Shown here: positions 35,621 to 47,561 of the stretch, in pieces | How positions within the stretch are numbered: position 1 is the first letter of the stretch | Layout: every line of letters begins with the position of its first letter | Source of the DNA: Adineta ricciae | Lineage: Eukaryota; Rotifera; Eurotatoria; Adinetida; Adinetidae | DNA length: 64,000 nt | Direction: 5' to 3' | Assembly (NCBI GenBank): GCA_905250025.1 | Contig: CAJNOJ010000373.1 | Coordinates: 24,571 to 88,570, forward strand | The notes under the pieces: model-generated | What the model saw: only the letters and a program-made list of their open reading frames with translations | Told to the model about the DNA's origin: nothing | The model's database searches: none | Position numbers and translations under genes: made by a program

Positions 35621-38144
35621 CATTGTATTTTCGATGTAAATCGCCTCCGAGAAAATCATCCGATATTTTCGTTTAGTTTCGATTGATCCAAATGAATAGA
35701 TGTTCAGGATAATGATCGTTACCATAAGCAGTAGTGAGATCGAAATCAAGTTTTTCTAATTTTCCTTTTATTAAAAGTCTTTGATCATGTTGGAAAATCC
35801 CAACTATATGAAAAAGGAAAGCAGTTGACTAGTTCCTATTTAAAAGAATTAGTCGATATTCTATCTAAGAATTATTTGCTTGAGATAAAGAGAGAAAAAG
35901 AGCTGTTTGTTTTGCGTACTTTATTGACTAGTTTCTGTCAAGTTTCGACTTAACTTCATCAGAACTACTGTACAAAAAACTCTAATTATACTTAAGTACA
36001 ATGAACAACTTGGAATCAAAGATTTTTCGAAATGAACTATGTCAGGGCTTGAAGCGCCCGTAGTAGTGAAAAACTAGGGCTAGATGAGCCCTTAGTTATG
36101 TTAAAAATGTTTACTGTATCTTCTTCTTCTTCTTAAGGTTGTGAGGGTGTATAGAGGGTGTGGGATGTGTATGTATAAGTAAAACTCAATCTATTTCTAT
36201 TTCTATGGGTGCTAGGAATTGGTCACTCATATTATAGGTCGAATTAGGAAGCTACTCAAATTCAGAGTGAGTATCAAGTGTTTGTGTACAGTAGTTTAAT
36301 ATAACTCTTGCTTTAGATTCAATGAAAAAGCGCGATCGACGACTCCGCACAGATGTTGAACTATGTGAGGATACTTGGCAAGTGGTCAAAGAATCTGTTC
36401 GGCAGTTAAGACACGAGAATAAACGAAATGTGATTTGGAAAAACTTTCGAAACGGTGAACATGTCGATAACATTTTACCTCAATCTCAGGCTAATGATGG
36501 CAATCCTTCGTCGCGCGTCATCGCGGAAAATGATGAAAAAACATGTAAACATGAGGAATGGACGCCTGTCGTAGCTTTATTGATGATTATTTTTATAGAT
36601 CTTTCGGTACACATGGGTGGCCAATTGTCGTAGACGTATAGTTACGGTCCGAAATAAAAACATTGTCTCGAGAATGATTAGTCGATAATTTAGCATTTTC
36701 ACATCGTAAATCGTATTGAGCACCATTTTCTATATTCTTGGTTTTCATGCGCTGAACTGTCTAGCTCTTGTGATTCTCATGCATTCCGCATATTACATGT
36801 AATTTATCTGTGCATGACTGATGCAAGCGTTCAAGTGCTTCTCAATGGAAAGAAACTCAAGAGATCATGACACATCTTGAGATCTGTTTGGCTCAAGAAT
36901 GAGAAAAAAAGTTCGCCTAGGGTACTCTTAAGAAGCTTTTTTGATAAATTCATGAAAAAACTGTAAATTTATTGTAAATATTTTTCTTTTGTCTCCTTTC
37001 ATTCAGTCGGTGATTAGGAATGAAAAAAGAAATAGCATACCATTGGAAATAAGAGAAAATTTTCTTTTCAAGAAGATATAAGAGTCAACATTTTCTACGA
37101 CCTTTTTATAAAAAAAGTGCGAAATGTTTTCGAAGACACACTTCGTTTTTGCCATATTGTTTCATTTATGGACATGATAAAAACAATAAATTGTACACAA
37201 TCCGAAAGAGCAGAAGAAACTCTATCTTTTAGTGAAAAACTTTTCCTTTCAGAACTATGTGTGTGAAAAATTCAAAGGACGAGATTTTGTCAAATTACTT
37301 TTGCATCTTATGTTATATTACTTAATGATAAGTTTGACTTTTGTGTTTCTTTCTAATAAAATGAAATTTCATTGCAAATAAATTGTAAATGAATGAACAA
37401 CATATCAACTGACTACTTGGTGATAATAATAATAACGTCTCATAGGCTTTCGCCCGCGGTATCTGCACTCTCTTCCGTCCAACGTACTGACTAAGCGTGT
37501 AGCCAGTATGAATGACTCATGTGGAATGAGTCATATTTTAGACAACTTAGTCGTTAGTGACTTGTTTAGGGTCATTTCATGGATGATGTTACTGAGGTTT
37601 GAACACAGTACCTTGTAGCTATACGTGTCGAACAGCTTATAAAAATCGAGTTTTCTGATTTCGAGAAAAAAGCTTTCAGCGCAATCGCTTGGGGGATTAA
37701 AAATGTGAAACACGATGAAACTGTTGAATTTTGATAGTTGCGATTTTTGGTTAAGATTTATCTGATACTTCGAAACAGGAGCTGTGAGAAATATTATGTA
37801 TGAGTATCATTTAAACTTAGGAATCTAAACGCAACATTTTTGGCTATATGTTTTTCACAAGCTGTTGTGTAATATTTGGTTTTCATTAGAAGATAGAAGT
37901 GCTTTGCATTACGTTTTTTGTGCAACATACGATACAAAACCTAGATGTTCTTATATTTGAGTTCAGCATTTGTCGTGTCTGTCACGTCTGTGATACAGTG
38001 TTGCCACCGTCCGTAACGTCTGTGATGGATGGTTTGTCTTGTTATGTATGCCGGAATGCTAAGGAATTGTATCCCTGTCTGTGACGTCTGTGGGGGGGGG
38101 GGGGAGTAGGGGGGGAAGGGGGGTATCGGACTGCGTGTGTGACC
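35621..38144. other. Long stretch without a supported gene
   Basis: Mostly AT-rich. A plus-strand frame at 36322-36633 (103 codons) starts with a very basic region and ends in a hydrophobic segment (VVALLMIIFIDLSVHM), but nothing else supports it. A short GGGCT/AGCCC hairpin lies near 36080-36095. Near 37976-38090 the string ACGTCTGTG occurs three times, before a G-rich run that ends at the gap. Confidence 0.4.
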
Positions 38145-38244
38145 NNNNNNNNNNNNNNNNNNNNNNNNNNNNNNNNNNNNNNNNNNNNNNNNNNNNNNNN
38201 NNNNNNNNNNNNNNNNNNNNNNNNNNNNNNNNNNNNNNNNNNNN
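38145..38244. other. 100-base scaffold gap with G-rich edges
   Basis: Exactly 100 n, a placeholder gap. Both edges (about 38088-38130 and 38245-38325) are G-rich on the plus strand, unlike anything else in the window, and include TGTGGG several times on the right. They may be hard-to-sequence repeat or low-quality read ends. Confidence 0.9.
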
Positions 38245-38330
38245 CTGTGGGCGTCCGCAGCCGTTGTGGGTGGCGGGGTGTGGGGCCGGGTGGGGGGGGC
38301 GGGCGCGGGGGGTTTTGCGTGCGAATTTCT

Positions 38331-39129
38331 GCCGTTAAACACTTCAACACTCTCTTTCAGATCGTATTTCACAAAATTCTGATTTTCAACTAGGGGTACA
38401 CATAGTTCAGTTCATCAGCTCTATGCTATGAAAACAGGTTATCCAGTGGCGGTACGACCGAGAGGGAGGCTGGGAAGAGCGAACCCTACTCTGCTTTTAC
38501 CTTTCCGCGCCAGTACTGACCTTATTTCATCGAATGTAACGCGTTGAAACAGTTCAGTTCAGTGAACTGAACTATGTATACTCCTATTTTCAACTTTTTG
38601 ATCTGGGCTACCCTAACAATAATACAGATATTCTCTTTCTCATAGAGCAGAATTTAGTAAAAAAATAAAAAGAATATGAAATTTTCAGGAATGAAGAAAA
38701 ATATACAAAATATATGAACAAATAGAATTATTATAATGACGCATATTTCTTTCTTTCGTTGTTGGAAGAAAATGTTTGTGTATTTTATAAGACGTGATTT
38801 TTAAATATAAGTACAAAATTTCATAAGCAATCAAATATAAGATGCAATGATTTTCGTTTCAAGAATAAAAAGTACATGGAAACTTTCCTTTCTCGAGTAG
38901 CTTTGTTTCTATTTTTGATTTTAAAAAAAGGAAGTTTTAAGAAATCGTCTGTCTAATACATGATTTTACTTATTTCGAAAACAGTACAAACAATTCGATG
39001 TAAAATGTTTTCTTTCTTCTCTACTAGACGTCTAAATATTTCTGCGAACAAGCATTTTCTCTTCTCAAATTATTGTCATACGTGATTCATACACTAAGCT
39101 GTACTATTTAAAAGGAGATTTCTCCATTG
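38331..39129. other. Intergenic, no gene seen
   Basis: AT-rich spacer upstream of the extracellular protein gene. A GTTCAGTT/CAGTGAACTGAACT near-palindrome lies near 38550-38575. Confidence 0.4.
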
Positions 39130-41095
39130 TTACTCAAATAGAAAATGGCAATAAATGGTTTCTTCTGATCTTTCAAGCGATTTCTGTATCAATTGTACAT
39201 GCTGCTCTTTTCCGTGGTGGTATGATTACATGGTTGGTAAGATGCGAACATTTTTTCTTCTATTCTTTATTGAATAATTTATCTTATTAGGTTTCCTTTG
39301 AACAATACACTTGGATTATGGATTATTCAGGATGCAGATGTAATGATACGACAATAGCCATGAGAAGTTATATTTGCGGTGCTAGTAATATGTTTTGTGC
39401 ATCTGGTAGCAATTGTACCGGTTGGAATAATATGTCTATATTAACAATCTGTACTGATTATAGTACTACACTTAATATTAGTTCTGGTGAATACTATGGA
39501 AATCAAACAGTATCCTTACGCAATTCATTTAGTATTACATTCATTGATAGTCAATGGTTCGGAAACCTATATGTTGGAAATAATACTTTGTTTTACCTTA
39601 CTGCTCAAATCAATATTAATATTCGACCAGATGGGTATATTAATAATAGTCCCTTTGCTATAACTCTTCTAATTGTTTACAAACAAATTAATATTCAACA
39701 TGTTCATGTTGTTAGTATTAGTGATTTTGATGCATCTGATTTGATAAGATGTCGATGGGCGAATACATCAGGTAATATTAATTCTGCTAATGAATGTGGA
39801 AGTGTATGCCAAGGTGTTCCTAATGCTACTCTTTTCGGTGATAATTGTACAATTGTATTTACATTATCAGTGCCATATCAATATGCGGTAGTAGCATTAC
39901 AGATTGAAGACTATTATAACTCTGCTTCAACAATACCAATTAGTTCTACTCCACTTCAATTCCTTTTTTATGGTTATCCTCCACCTGCTGGTTGTAATAA
40001 TCCACCACAAATCATTGGTAGTCGACGTAAGAGAAAATTTATTGAAAGATTTTTCAAATAATTCTCATTATTTAATCTATTTGCAGGTTGTATTGGTGCA
40101 CCTATTGGTTTGAACGTTACTGAATTTATAACCGCAAAAGTATTTTGTCCTGAAAAGAATATTATTGAATTTATTTCAAATTCACCAATCGGTATGGAAA
40201 AGGTATTATTACAAATCCAACCTTTGGTCAGTACATGCTATATCACTCAGTTGATAGTTCTTGTATATATTTTTTGTAGGTATCTATCAAATTCTTTCAA
40301 GTTGGGTGCGCAATGCTGATCAATACGGTGCACAAGGTTTTTCTGTTAATGCTATTGATAACACTGGTGTTCAATCGAATCGAATCGATGGTCCATCACT
40401 TTCTTAGTTGGTTTTAACTCACCGAGTATTATTCGGCCAACTACTGTTCAAAGTTCAGTATCACCAATTGGTACTATTTTTCAAAGTCATACTCAATTCT
40501 CTATTCAAAGTAATAATATCGAAAGATTTTAGCAAATTTAAGACGTTAGTTTCTATATATTTTTAGCGACAGTATCTGTTTCTCGTCCAGTGAAGTGAAT
40601 GTTGACACTAATATAACGTTCTGGGATTCTACTAATAATTCAGTTGCTGCATCATTCAATTGTAGGATTGCATCTGAAGTAACATATATTGGTTTTACAA
40701 TTTCCATACGTTTTCCAGTTGCACCATGGATTGAAGGACATTCTTATTATGTTACTTTTGATAGTGGTATGTTGAAGTTCTTTTTTCTTTCGTTATATAA
40801 TCTATCTTTTGCTTTTTACTACAGATGCCGCTAGTGGACTTGAACTTTGTGGTAAATAAATAAATATATATTCTATTCGTTTATTAATTGTTATAATCTA
40901 AAATGAAAAATGATCTTGTAGGTCCTCAATCACAAGCAATTACTGATCCAACATTTTGGGTGTTTAATATATGGAAATCACCCGTTTTAACAACTAATAT
41001 TACTTCATCAACACCAATAACTCTTTCAACTTCGACAACTTCTATTTTAGTACGTTTACTGAAGTCCTTCTCTTGTGAATACCTTAGTTAGTCAT
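39130..41095 (+). pseudogene. Multi-exon extracellular (adhesion-like) protein, frameshifted and 3'-truncated
   Basis: A first exon ending at 39236 encodes a signal-like helix (KWFLLIFQAISVSIVHAALF) then RGGMITW; exon 2 starts at 39291. Later exons are 39291-40026, 40087-40200, 40280-about 40530, 40566-40770 and 40919-about 41090, with short introns (60 bp for 40027-40086). Segments such as DLIRCRWAN, CGSVCQGVP, YAVVALQIEDY, SPIGMEK, ADQYGAQGF, YYVTFDSG and ITDPTFWVFNIW follow a family of large, Cys-containing surface proteins that I know from rotifer and other invertebrate genomes without a settled name. A 5-bp slip in an AATCG run (about 40372-40387) shifts the frame, and the 3' side is lost before a repeat at 41222. 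No initiating ATG is found in frame. Confidence 0.55.
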
Positions 41096-41221
41096 ATACG
41101 ACGACAACAATGGCTACCATTACAACTTCAACTAGTAAGAAAACATTTACTTATGATACAAGAGAATTTTTCATAAAGCCTTTATAACTTATATAACAAA
41201 ATCTTTAACGCAGTATTAACA

Positions 41222-41812
41222 ACAAGTAACGCTCATCCTTTGGATTCGCTGACCCTTTTCTGAAAGACTTCTCCGAATACTCAAAACATTCAGAGACTTC
41301 GAAAGAGAAAAAACGCACTGCGATTGCTACTAGTGCTCAACTGAATCATGGCACTATGTCACACACACTAGAATGAATAGGATGCAAAAGTCTTTTTAGG
41401 GATCAGACCGATTAGCCATTTGTCGGTGGATAATTCTTCAGCACTAACTATATTGACTGAAAAATTCATCGCTCAACGGCTAGTCAGACGGCCACTCACG
41501 GCCAACCATTGACTTTCGTTGAGACAGTAATGAATCTCACCCTTCGGCCAACCCTTATAAGAAGGAATGTTTTTTGCAAAAAAGCGAACCGTTGTCGCAA
41601 AAACAGGACAGATAGTTTTTACGGAAAAACTAATACCGGATTCGTGACCCTTGACCTTGATTACCTCAGGCGAATCATTTCCGCATGGTGATCTCTAAGG
41701 TTTGATTGGTTTATAAAAAGCTGCAACCTGATTGGATTGGACAAACTCACACCCTTTTAGCTTTTGAGCCACCGATTTTAGAACGCTATAACCCTTTCTT
41801 TCAGAAAAGGGA
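41222..41812. repeat. Dispersed non-autonomous element with inverted repeats
   Basis: The left 120 bases recur at 63880-64000. The right end recurs in diverged form at about 48866-49035 (GCTATAACCCTTTCTTTC and AAAAGGGA). Inside are 14-bp perfect inverted repeats, CCCTTTTCTGAAAG at 41253-41266 and its complement at 41798-41811. No long coding frame. A MITE-like DNA element is the likely class; no target-site duplication could be identified. Confidence 0.55.
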
Positions 41813-42178
41813 ACAATACAATTAAGTAGTTTTGAATGATTTTTAATGATGTATTCCTAGTGATGATCTTTCTAATATATTAGGCAAACTTTGACTTTAT
41901 TAAATGTTTATTTCTACAGCGCTTTCATTACGAGGATGTGAATGTGACATGGAAGATACTGCTTGATTTTTTAACTTTTATGTACTTAAAACTACTTGAG
42001 AGGTAATTTAAGTCATTTGATTGATACTTAGACAATACTTTTGAGGTCTTTCCTAAGTATTTTGATGATACGTATTTATATATAAGTTTGTTGATAATAT
42101 ACCCACGATAATGCAGCAATAAATACATCGATTTAAAATTGTTAAAGGATCCTTCGTTAACACTGGATGAATCGAATA

Positions 42179-42883
42179 GTTATTTTAAATTATACTTCAG
42201 ATAACATCAGGATATTAAAGTATCTATAAGACTTGTTCTGGTCAGCTACGTGACGGTTGTACTGATATCAGTTTTGAAAAAATACGAGATAGTATTTTTT
42301 TTGAATAACTTTTAATCGTAGCAAGATAGAGATCTGCAGTTTTCAATATTGGAGCGTTAAAATGAAGGCGCACTGAATTATATATTTTGAGCTTTTCTGA
42401 GTTTTTTTGTGAAGTTTACGATTCATGGTTTGCAGACGGCCATGTCTAGTAAATAGTAGACAATGAGTTTTCAATTGCTAAGCATGATAAAATTCAGATC
42501 ATTAATCGAAGATCCACGAAATATGAAAGTTACAGATCTATAATATACTTTTTAGCTGAGCACATACTATGATTTTCCAGTAAAACTGATGAAAAAAACA
42601 CAGTTTTGTTTCTGAATTTTTTATAAAAGAGCTGTCTCTTCACTAGTCAGAAAACTGAATGTAGTCTTCAAGAAATCGCATTAGGAAAAGCTGTAACCTA
42701 CGGTTCGGTGTGTCCTCGCCTAATCTTTCTAATATAGGAAAAACCGTGGCTCTCTATCCAGTTTCCATCGAAAGTTATTCAAAAAATACTTATCGATATT
42801 CATATAACCAGCACATAGCCGACCAGAATAAGTCTTATAGATACTTTAATATCATGATGTTATATGAAGTATAATCAAATAAC
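42179..42883. repeat. Foldback element with long inverted arms
   Basis: The left arm starting near 42179 and the right arm ending near 42883 are reverse complements over at least 55 bases with few mismatches (for example ATTAAAGTATCTATAAGACTT on the left against its complement at about 42834-42854). Weaker pairing extends to roughly 150 bases on each side. No coding frame. A non-autonomous DNA transposon or foldback element is likely. Confidence 0.6.
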
Positions 42884-44653
42884 GTTGAAAGATAGAGCTT
42901 CTTTTTCTCTATCAGACTGTATAGAAAAGCAACTTTTAGAAGACCACCATGTAGTATAAAAGTGTCACTGCCACTACTTTTGGTATGCCCTAAGTAGTAA
43001 TAGTAGCATATGAAGATAATTTAAATCAAGCTTCATATACTATTAATCTTGATGAATCATTTATTTCTTTTCATTGTGGAAACAATTATACTTCTCCACT
43101 CATTATTATCTGATTCAATTATTTCATATGATCTCCGGTTTCGTCTAAGTTAAGTGACCAGAAAAAGAACATCCTTTTTTGATCAGTAATCACAAGCTTA
43201 TTCATCAAATAGAAATTAAAAAAAAAACTTTTCACGTATATGTCGTCCGCTGAAATGTTCGCTGCGGTGATAACACGCGCGGAAATGCTGTGGAACCGGA
43301 TATTGTATTTAATAGAAATGTGTCCAATTTAAAATGCATTAAGAAATACGTAATTACATGAATAAAGAAGTTTTCAGGTCGTGCATTTTTGCGTTGCAAT
43401 TGTTCTCCAAATTGTTTCCTACATTAGAGAAATACCGGCTATATGGTAAAAGTAAGTTTTCATCAATTTCCGATAGAATAATTACTACTTGAGTATCATA
43501 AACAGTGGATAATTATTATCGTTGTATCTTTATTCGATTTCATCTGTAGTAATGAACTTATTGTTTTATACTTTTAGTTTTCTATTAGTATCTAAAAAAT
43601 ATTTCTCTGATTAACTTCAACATTATATTGTGTATTTCCAGATATATCAAAACTATAACTTAGTATTATTTACACATGCAACTGACACCAACTACGTAAG
43701 TCTTTATGTGATTTGAATTTCATAGATTTTTGATAGTGGACAAACTTTTACACTTCGAATGCTAGTATTTTTGCCTGTGGAGATGGTACATCTTCCGGTG
43801 GATCGTCAGATGAAAATAGGGTCAGAAGGATACAAAAACTTTCTTACAAATGTCCAGTAGTGTCAAACTCGAAACTTGAATTCAACTATTATACTTGAAT
43901 AGTTGAAAAGTTCAACTATTCAATTATTCGAGTATTCTAGAATCCGATCTTTTGGTGCCCGCACACCCAGCTACTGGCGAGCGTGCGACTCACTTTATCC
44001 GCAACAAAGTACACGTCAAGCTTCCGATGTGTTAAAGGAACTGTCGATGGACACTTGACGACGATAGCTATTACAAGCACTAAACGCGAAGCCAACAAAC
44101 AAACAAACTTTCTTTTCTATGCATCTATATAGAACAAGAAGGCAGCGAAACTCATCGCGCCTCTGCATCTGACATTACCGTTTCTATCAAAACACGTTCT
44201 TCCACCCGACATAAAAGCAACTCAGCTTTCCCCGGAAAATGTCCCAAAATACTTCTCCCTAATATTCTCATCTTAGTTTTCCACGAAAACCCAGGCCACC
44301 CACCACTACCAACAACCTCAACGCTCATCTCACACCCTCACTTTTCCTTGCCCCCTCAACACCCACCCCTAGTTCAAGTTTTGCTAATGAGTATGGTCCC
44401 TTTATCCACGGACTCCTGAACTTCTTTATTTCAATCTCTCAGGCATGTCTTGTTACGAACATCCTGTTTAGTTAGTCCAATTTTGTCATTCCGACATACG
44501 TGACGAAAATTTTGAATAATATTTTTGTTAGAAGTTTAGAATGACTTTGTTAACGTTAATCGATAGAAAGATGATTTGGATGAAATTCACCCAGACCGCG
44601 CACACTCACCCTCATCCTTTTCAAATTAATTCAATAATTCTTCTGTTTTAAAG
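42884..44653. other. Intergenic block, partly repeated at 51527-53063
   Basis: No gene seen. 43146-43857 aligns with 51528-52189 and about 44390-44653 with 52676-53063. The piece between (43858-44390) differs completely from its counterpart (52190-52675), so the two copies carry different insertions. The upstream exon with the epimerase start codon should lie in or before this block but I could not identify it. Confidence 0.45.
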
Positions 44654-45713
44654 AAAACTCAAATGTCTTGTTGGCGGTGGTGCTGGTTTTATCGGAAGTC
44701 ACTTAGCACGACGATTGAAATCAGAAGGTCATTATGTAGTTGTAGCAGATTGGGCACGAAATGAATATTTTACTGAAGATGAATTTTGTAATGAATTTCT
44801 TCATATTGATTTACGTGTGCTTGACAATTGTCTTAAAGCATCAGTTGGATGTGATTGGGTATTTAATTTAGCTGCCGATATGGGTGGAATGGGTTTTATC
44901 GAGTCGAATCATTCTGTCATTTTGTGGAACAATACTATGATCTCATTTAATATGCTCGAAGCTGCTCGTCGTAACGGTTGTAAACGTTTCTTCTACTCTT
45001 CTACCGCTTGTATTTATCCTGAATGTATTCAGATGACAGAAGATGCGAAAAGTTTACGTGAAGATGATGCGTGGCTTGGAAAACCACAAGGTGCATATGG
45101 TCTGGAGAAACTCGTTTCCGAAGAAATTGCCATGCATTATGGTCATGATTTTTCACTAGAAATTCGTATTGCTCGATTTCATAATATTTATGGGCCCCAA
45201 GGTACATGGAAAGGAGGTCGAGAGAAAGCACCGGCAGCTTTTTGTCGCAAAGTGCTTGTCGCACACGAAGGAAATAATAACGGTGAAGTGCAAATATGGG
45301 GTGATGGGAAACAAACACGCTCATTCTGTTATATTGATGATTGTATCGAAGGTGTTCTACGAATAATGATGAGTAACTATACTCAACCTTTAAATTTAGG
45401 TAGTGATGAAATGTTTTCAATCAATGAAATATGTGATATAGTAGCTGAAGTTGGAGGCGTTTCAATTCATAAGAAATATATTTCTGGACCTGAAGGTGTT
45501 CGTGGTCGTAATAGCGACAATACACGTATCCAATCGATACTTAGTTGGGCGCCACATATAACTCTTAAAGAAGGTATTCGAAAAACGTATGCTTGGATTC
45601 AAGGTGAACTCGACAAAGAACGATCATCGATAAATATCGCTCAGTATGCAGATTCAATCATCATTATGGAAGCCAATAATAGTTTGCAACATATTGGGCA
45701 AGTTAAAAACTAA
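44654..45713 (+). CDS. GDP-mannose 3,5-epimerase-like, copy 1
   Basis: About 353 residues after a splice acceptor at 44652-44653; the first codons lie in an upstream exon not found. It is an extended short-chain dehydrogenase with the Rossmann motif GGGAGFIGSH. It shares distinctive stretches with plant GDP-mannose 3,5-epimerase: NLAADMGGMGF, YSSTACIYPE (with the catalytic-type Cys), the Tyr-Lys pair in YGLEK, GTWKGGREKAPAAFCRK (with the second catalytic Lys) and GPEGVRGRNSDN. The enzyme converts GDP-D-mannose to GDP-L-galactose, the route to plant ascorbate and to L-galactose in glycans. All active-site residues that I can place are kept. In animals this enzyme is uncommon, so a plant- or alga-like transfer is possible. 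A glycosyltransferase gene follows on the same strand. Confidence 0.88.
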
Positions 45714-46511
45714 TATTTTCTTTTTTTTCTGGTCTCATCGATTTTTCATATTGATCTCACGATGATCCATTTTTTTCACCCAGTAGCCAAAAATTAAACA
45801 AAAAGATCAAGAAAGTTAGAGACAATAGTTTTTCAATTATCCCTTCTTATTCACACATTTGTTTTTTCCTCCTTGTAATTTATACTTGTTTCATTTAGCG
45901 AGCATAGACTGGAGTTGCATAAGTATAGAATACTGGATTACATTTAGAATTAGAAGTGTATCTCAAGAACAATTTCTACTCATCTACTCTTATGTTCAAT
46001 CTCATTCAATGTTATACTTATGTCTCTCTTCTATTCTTTCACGAACTAATTATATCGTTCCATGTTCTCTCTCTTTCTTTCTTTCTTTCTACTACATTAA
46101 CTTGTGCTGAATGTAAATTAGTTGCATTTACATGTAGATTATAGGCAAATAAATATCATGTTGTAAAATGCACACACAAAATTATGTCTTTTCTTTTGCC
46201 AATAGCGAATCAAGAATGAACTAGCTTAACTAACATCGTTACTGTGTAATACAATAGAGCTAGATACATACAATTATACTATGGTATTCAGTTCATTTCT
46301 TTTCTTGTTATTCGATCATACTTATTTTAAAATTCGCCACAAAATGCACCTCTTTGAACGAACAGTATTCATTTTCTTCCCGTGGAAGTACCGAAAACAA
46401 AGTGTTGACACTATCTTGTTGTCGTCTTCATTTCAAAAGATCTCTAAATGTATGTATTTCTATATTTCAGATGCTTCTATTTTTTTGGCTAATCATTGAC
46501 GATTTGTAGGC
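45714..46511. other. Spacer between epimerase and glycosyltransferase
   Basis: 798 bp with no supported gene, with a CT/TTTC microsatellite near 46068-46090. It is closely matched by 53471-54269, so the spacing of the gene pair is conserved in both copies. Confidence 0.6.
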
Positions 46512-47561
46512 ATGTCATGGTACAAACTGATACAATTTTGTTTGGTTCTGTTAATAATATTGTCTATAATTATCACACAATTTTTTTTTATCGTATTACA
46601 GAAGAACAAAGATGATTTTGCTTTCGTATCGAAAGATAGCCCGCACAAAAAAGTTCTTCCTCATCATCCCTCGATATGTATGTTGTTACCAGTTTCAAGC
46701 CGTGGTGTTAATCAAATGAAACTTGATAATCTTCGTCTTTCCGATCTTCCTCTAGTTCATACATTCATACCATCTTTTCTCAATACTATAGAACTTCATT
46801 ATGCTTATCAATTATATATTGGTTATGATTGTGATGATCCATGGTATGATAATGAACAAAATTGGAGTGATCTAATTAATTTTATCCATAGTTACATAAG
46901 AAATACTAGTTCATCCGATTTTCGCGTAGACATAAAAGTAAATGTACTCTATGGAATCGATCAGAGAATTACTGCTATTTGGAATACATTAGCAGCTATT
47001 GCCTATAAGGATGATTGTGATTACTATTATCCAGCAAATGATGATCTACAATTACGAACGAAAGGATGGACAAGTGCAGCAATTGAATTACTACAAAGCT
47101 GTGCTGTTGCTAGCAATTTTGGTATTGTCGCTTTTCGTGATATTAGTGCATGTGAATATCCGACGTTTCATCTTACACATAGAAAACATTTAGACTTACA
47201 TGATGGAATATATTATCCGTTACCATCGCATGGTGCTCATCAAGATACGTGGATCTTTAGTATGTATCGTGCTTGGAATTGTTCCTTTTTTTTGCCACAA
47301 TATCAGTTGAGAAATCATGTTGGTCTTTCTGTCAAGGCACGTTATGATTATGGTGACGATAGTAAGATTACTTTTTGGGTTCGACGCTCTCGAAAATATT
47401 TATACAATCGTCTAATGAATTTTTCAACAATGGATTATAATCAATCTTTAATTAATCTTTCCCATATTAACTCTCATGTTGAATTAAAAGTACCTTGTTC
47501 AATTGAAGATAAAGAGAAAATAGATGCTTCTTTATTAGCTGATGCAAACAAAATAAATTAA
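46512..47561 (+). CDS. Type II membrane glycosyltransferase, GT-A-like, copy 1
   Basis: A 349-residue protein. Residues about 7-29 form a signal anchor (LIQFCLVLLIILSIIITQFFFIVL), followed by a luminal domain. SICMLLPVSSRG begins the Rossmann-like part. ITAIWNTLAAIAYKDDCDYYYPANDDLQL has the layout of a GT-A nucleotide-sugar site, with NDD in the place of DxD; GWTSAAIELL and GAHQDTWIFS follow. Acceptor and donor are unknown. Because the GDP-mannose epimerase lies just upstream in both copies, a GDP-L-galactose or GDP-mannose donor is a reasonable hypothesis, nothing more. No intron is needed. Confidence 0.65.
   Translation: MSWYKLIQFCLVLLIILSIIITQFFFIVLQKNKDDFAFVSKDSPHKKVLPHHPSICMLLPVSSRGVNQMKLDNLRLSDLPLVHTFIPSFLNTIELHYAYQLYIGYDCDDPWYDNEQNWSDLINFIHSYIRNTSSSDFRVDIKVNVLYGIDQRITAIWNTLAAIAYKDDCDYYYPANDDLQLRTKGWTSAAIELLQSCAVASNFGIVAFRDISACEYPTFHLTHRKHLDLHDGIYYPLPSHGAHQDTWIFSMYRAWNCSFFLPQYQLRNHVGLSVKARYDYGDDSKITFWVRRSRKYLYNRLMNFSTMDYNQSLINLSHINSHVELKVPCSIEDKEKIDASLLADANKIN

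Noticed and set aside
38042-38393. Pro/Gly-rich frames on both strands across the 100-n gap
   Set aside because: Produced by G-rich low-complexity sequence and unknown bases.
46061-46110. CT/TTTC tract as a regulatory element
   Set aside because: A simple microsatellite that differs in length between the two copies; no evidence of function.
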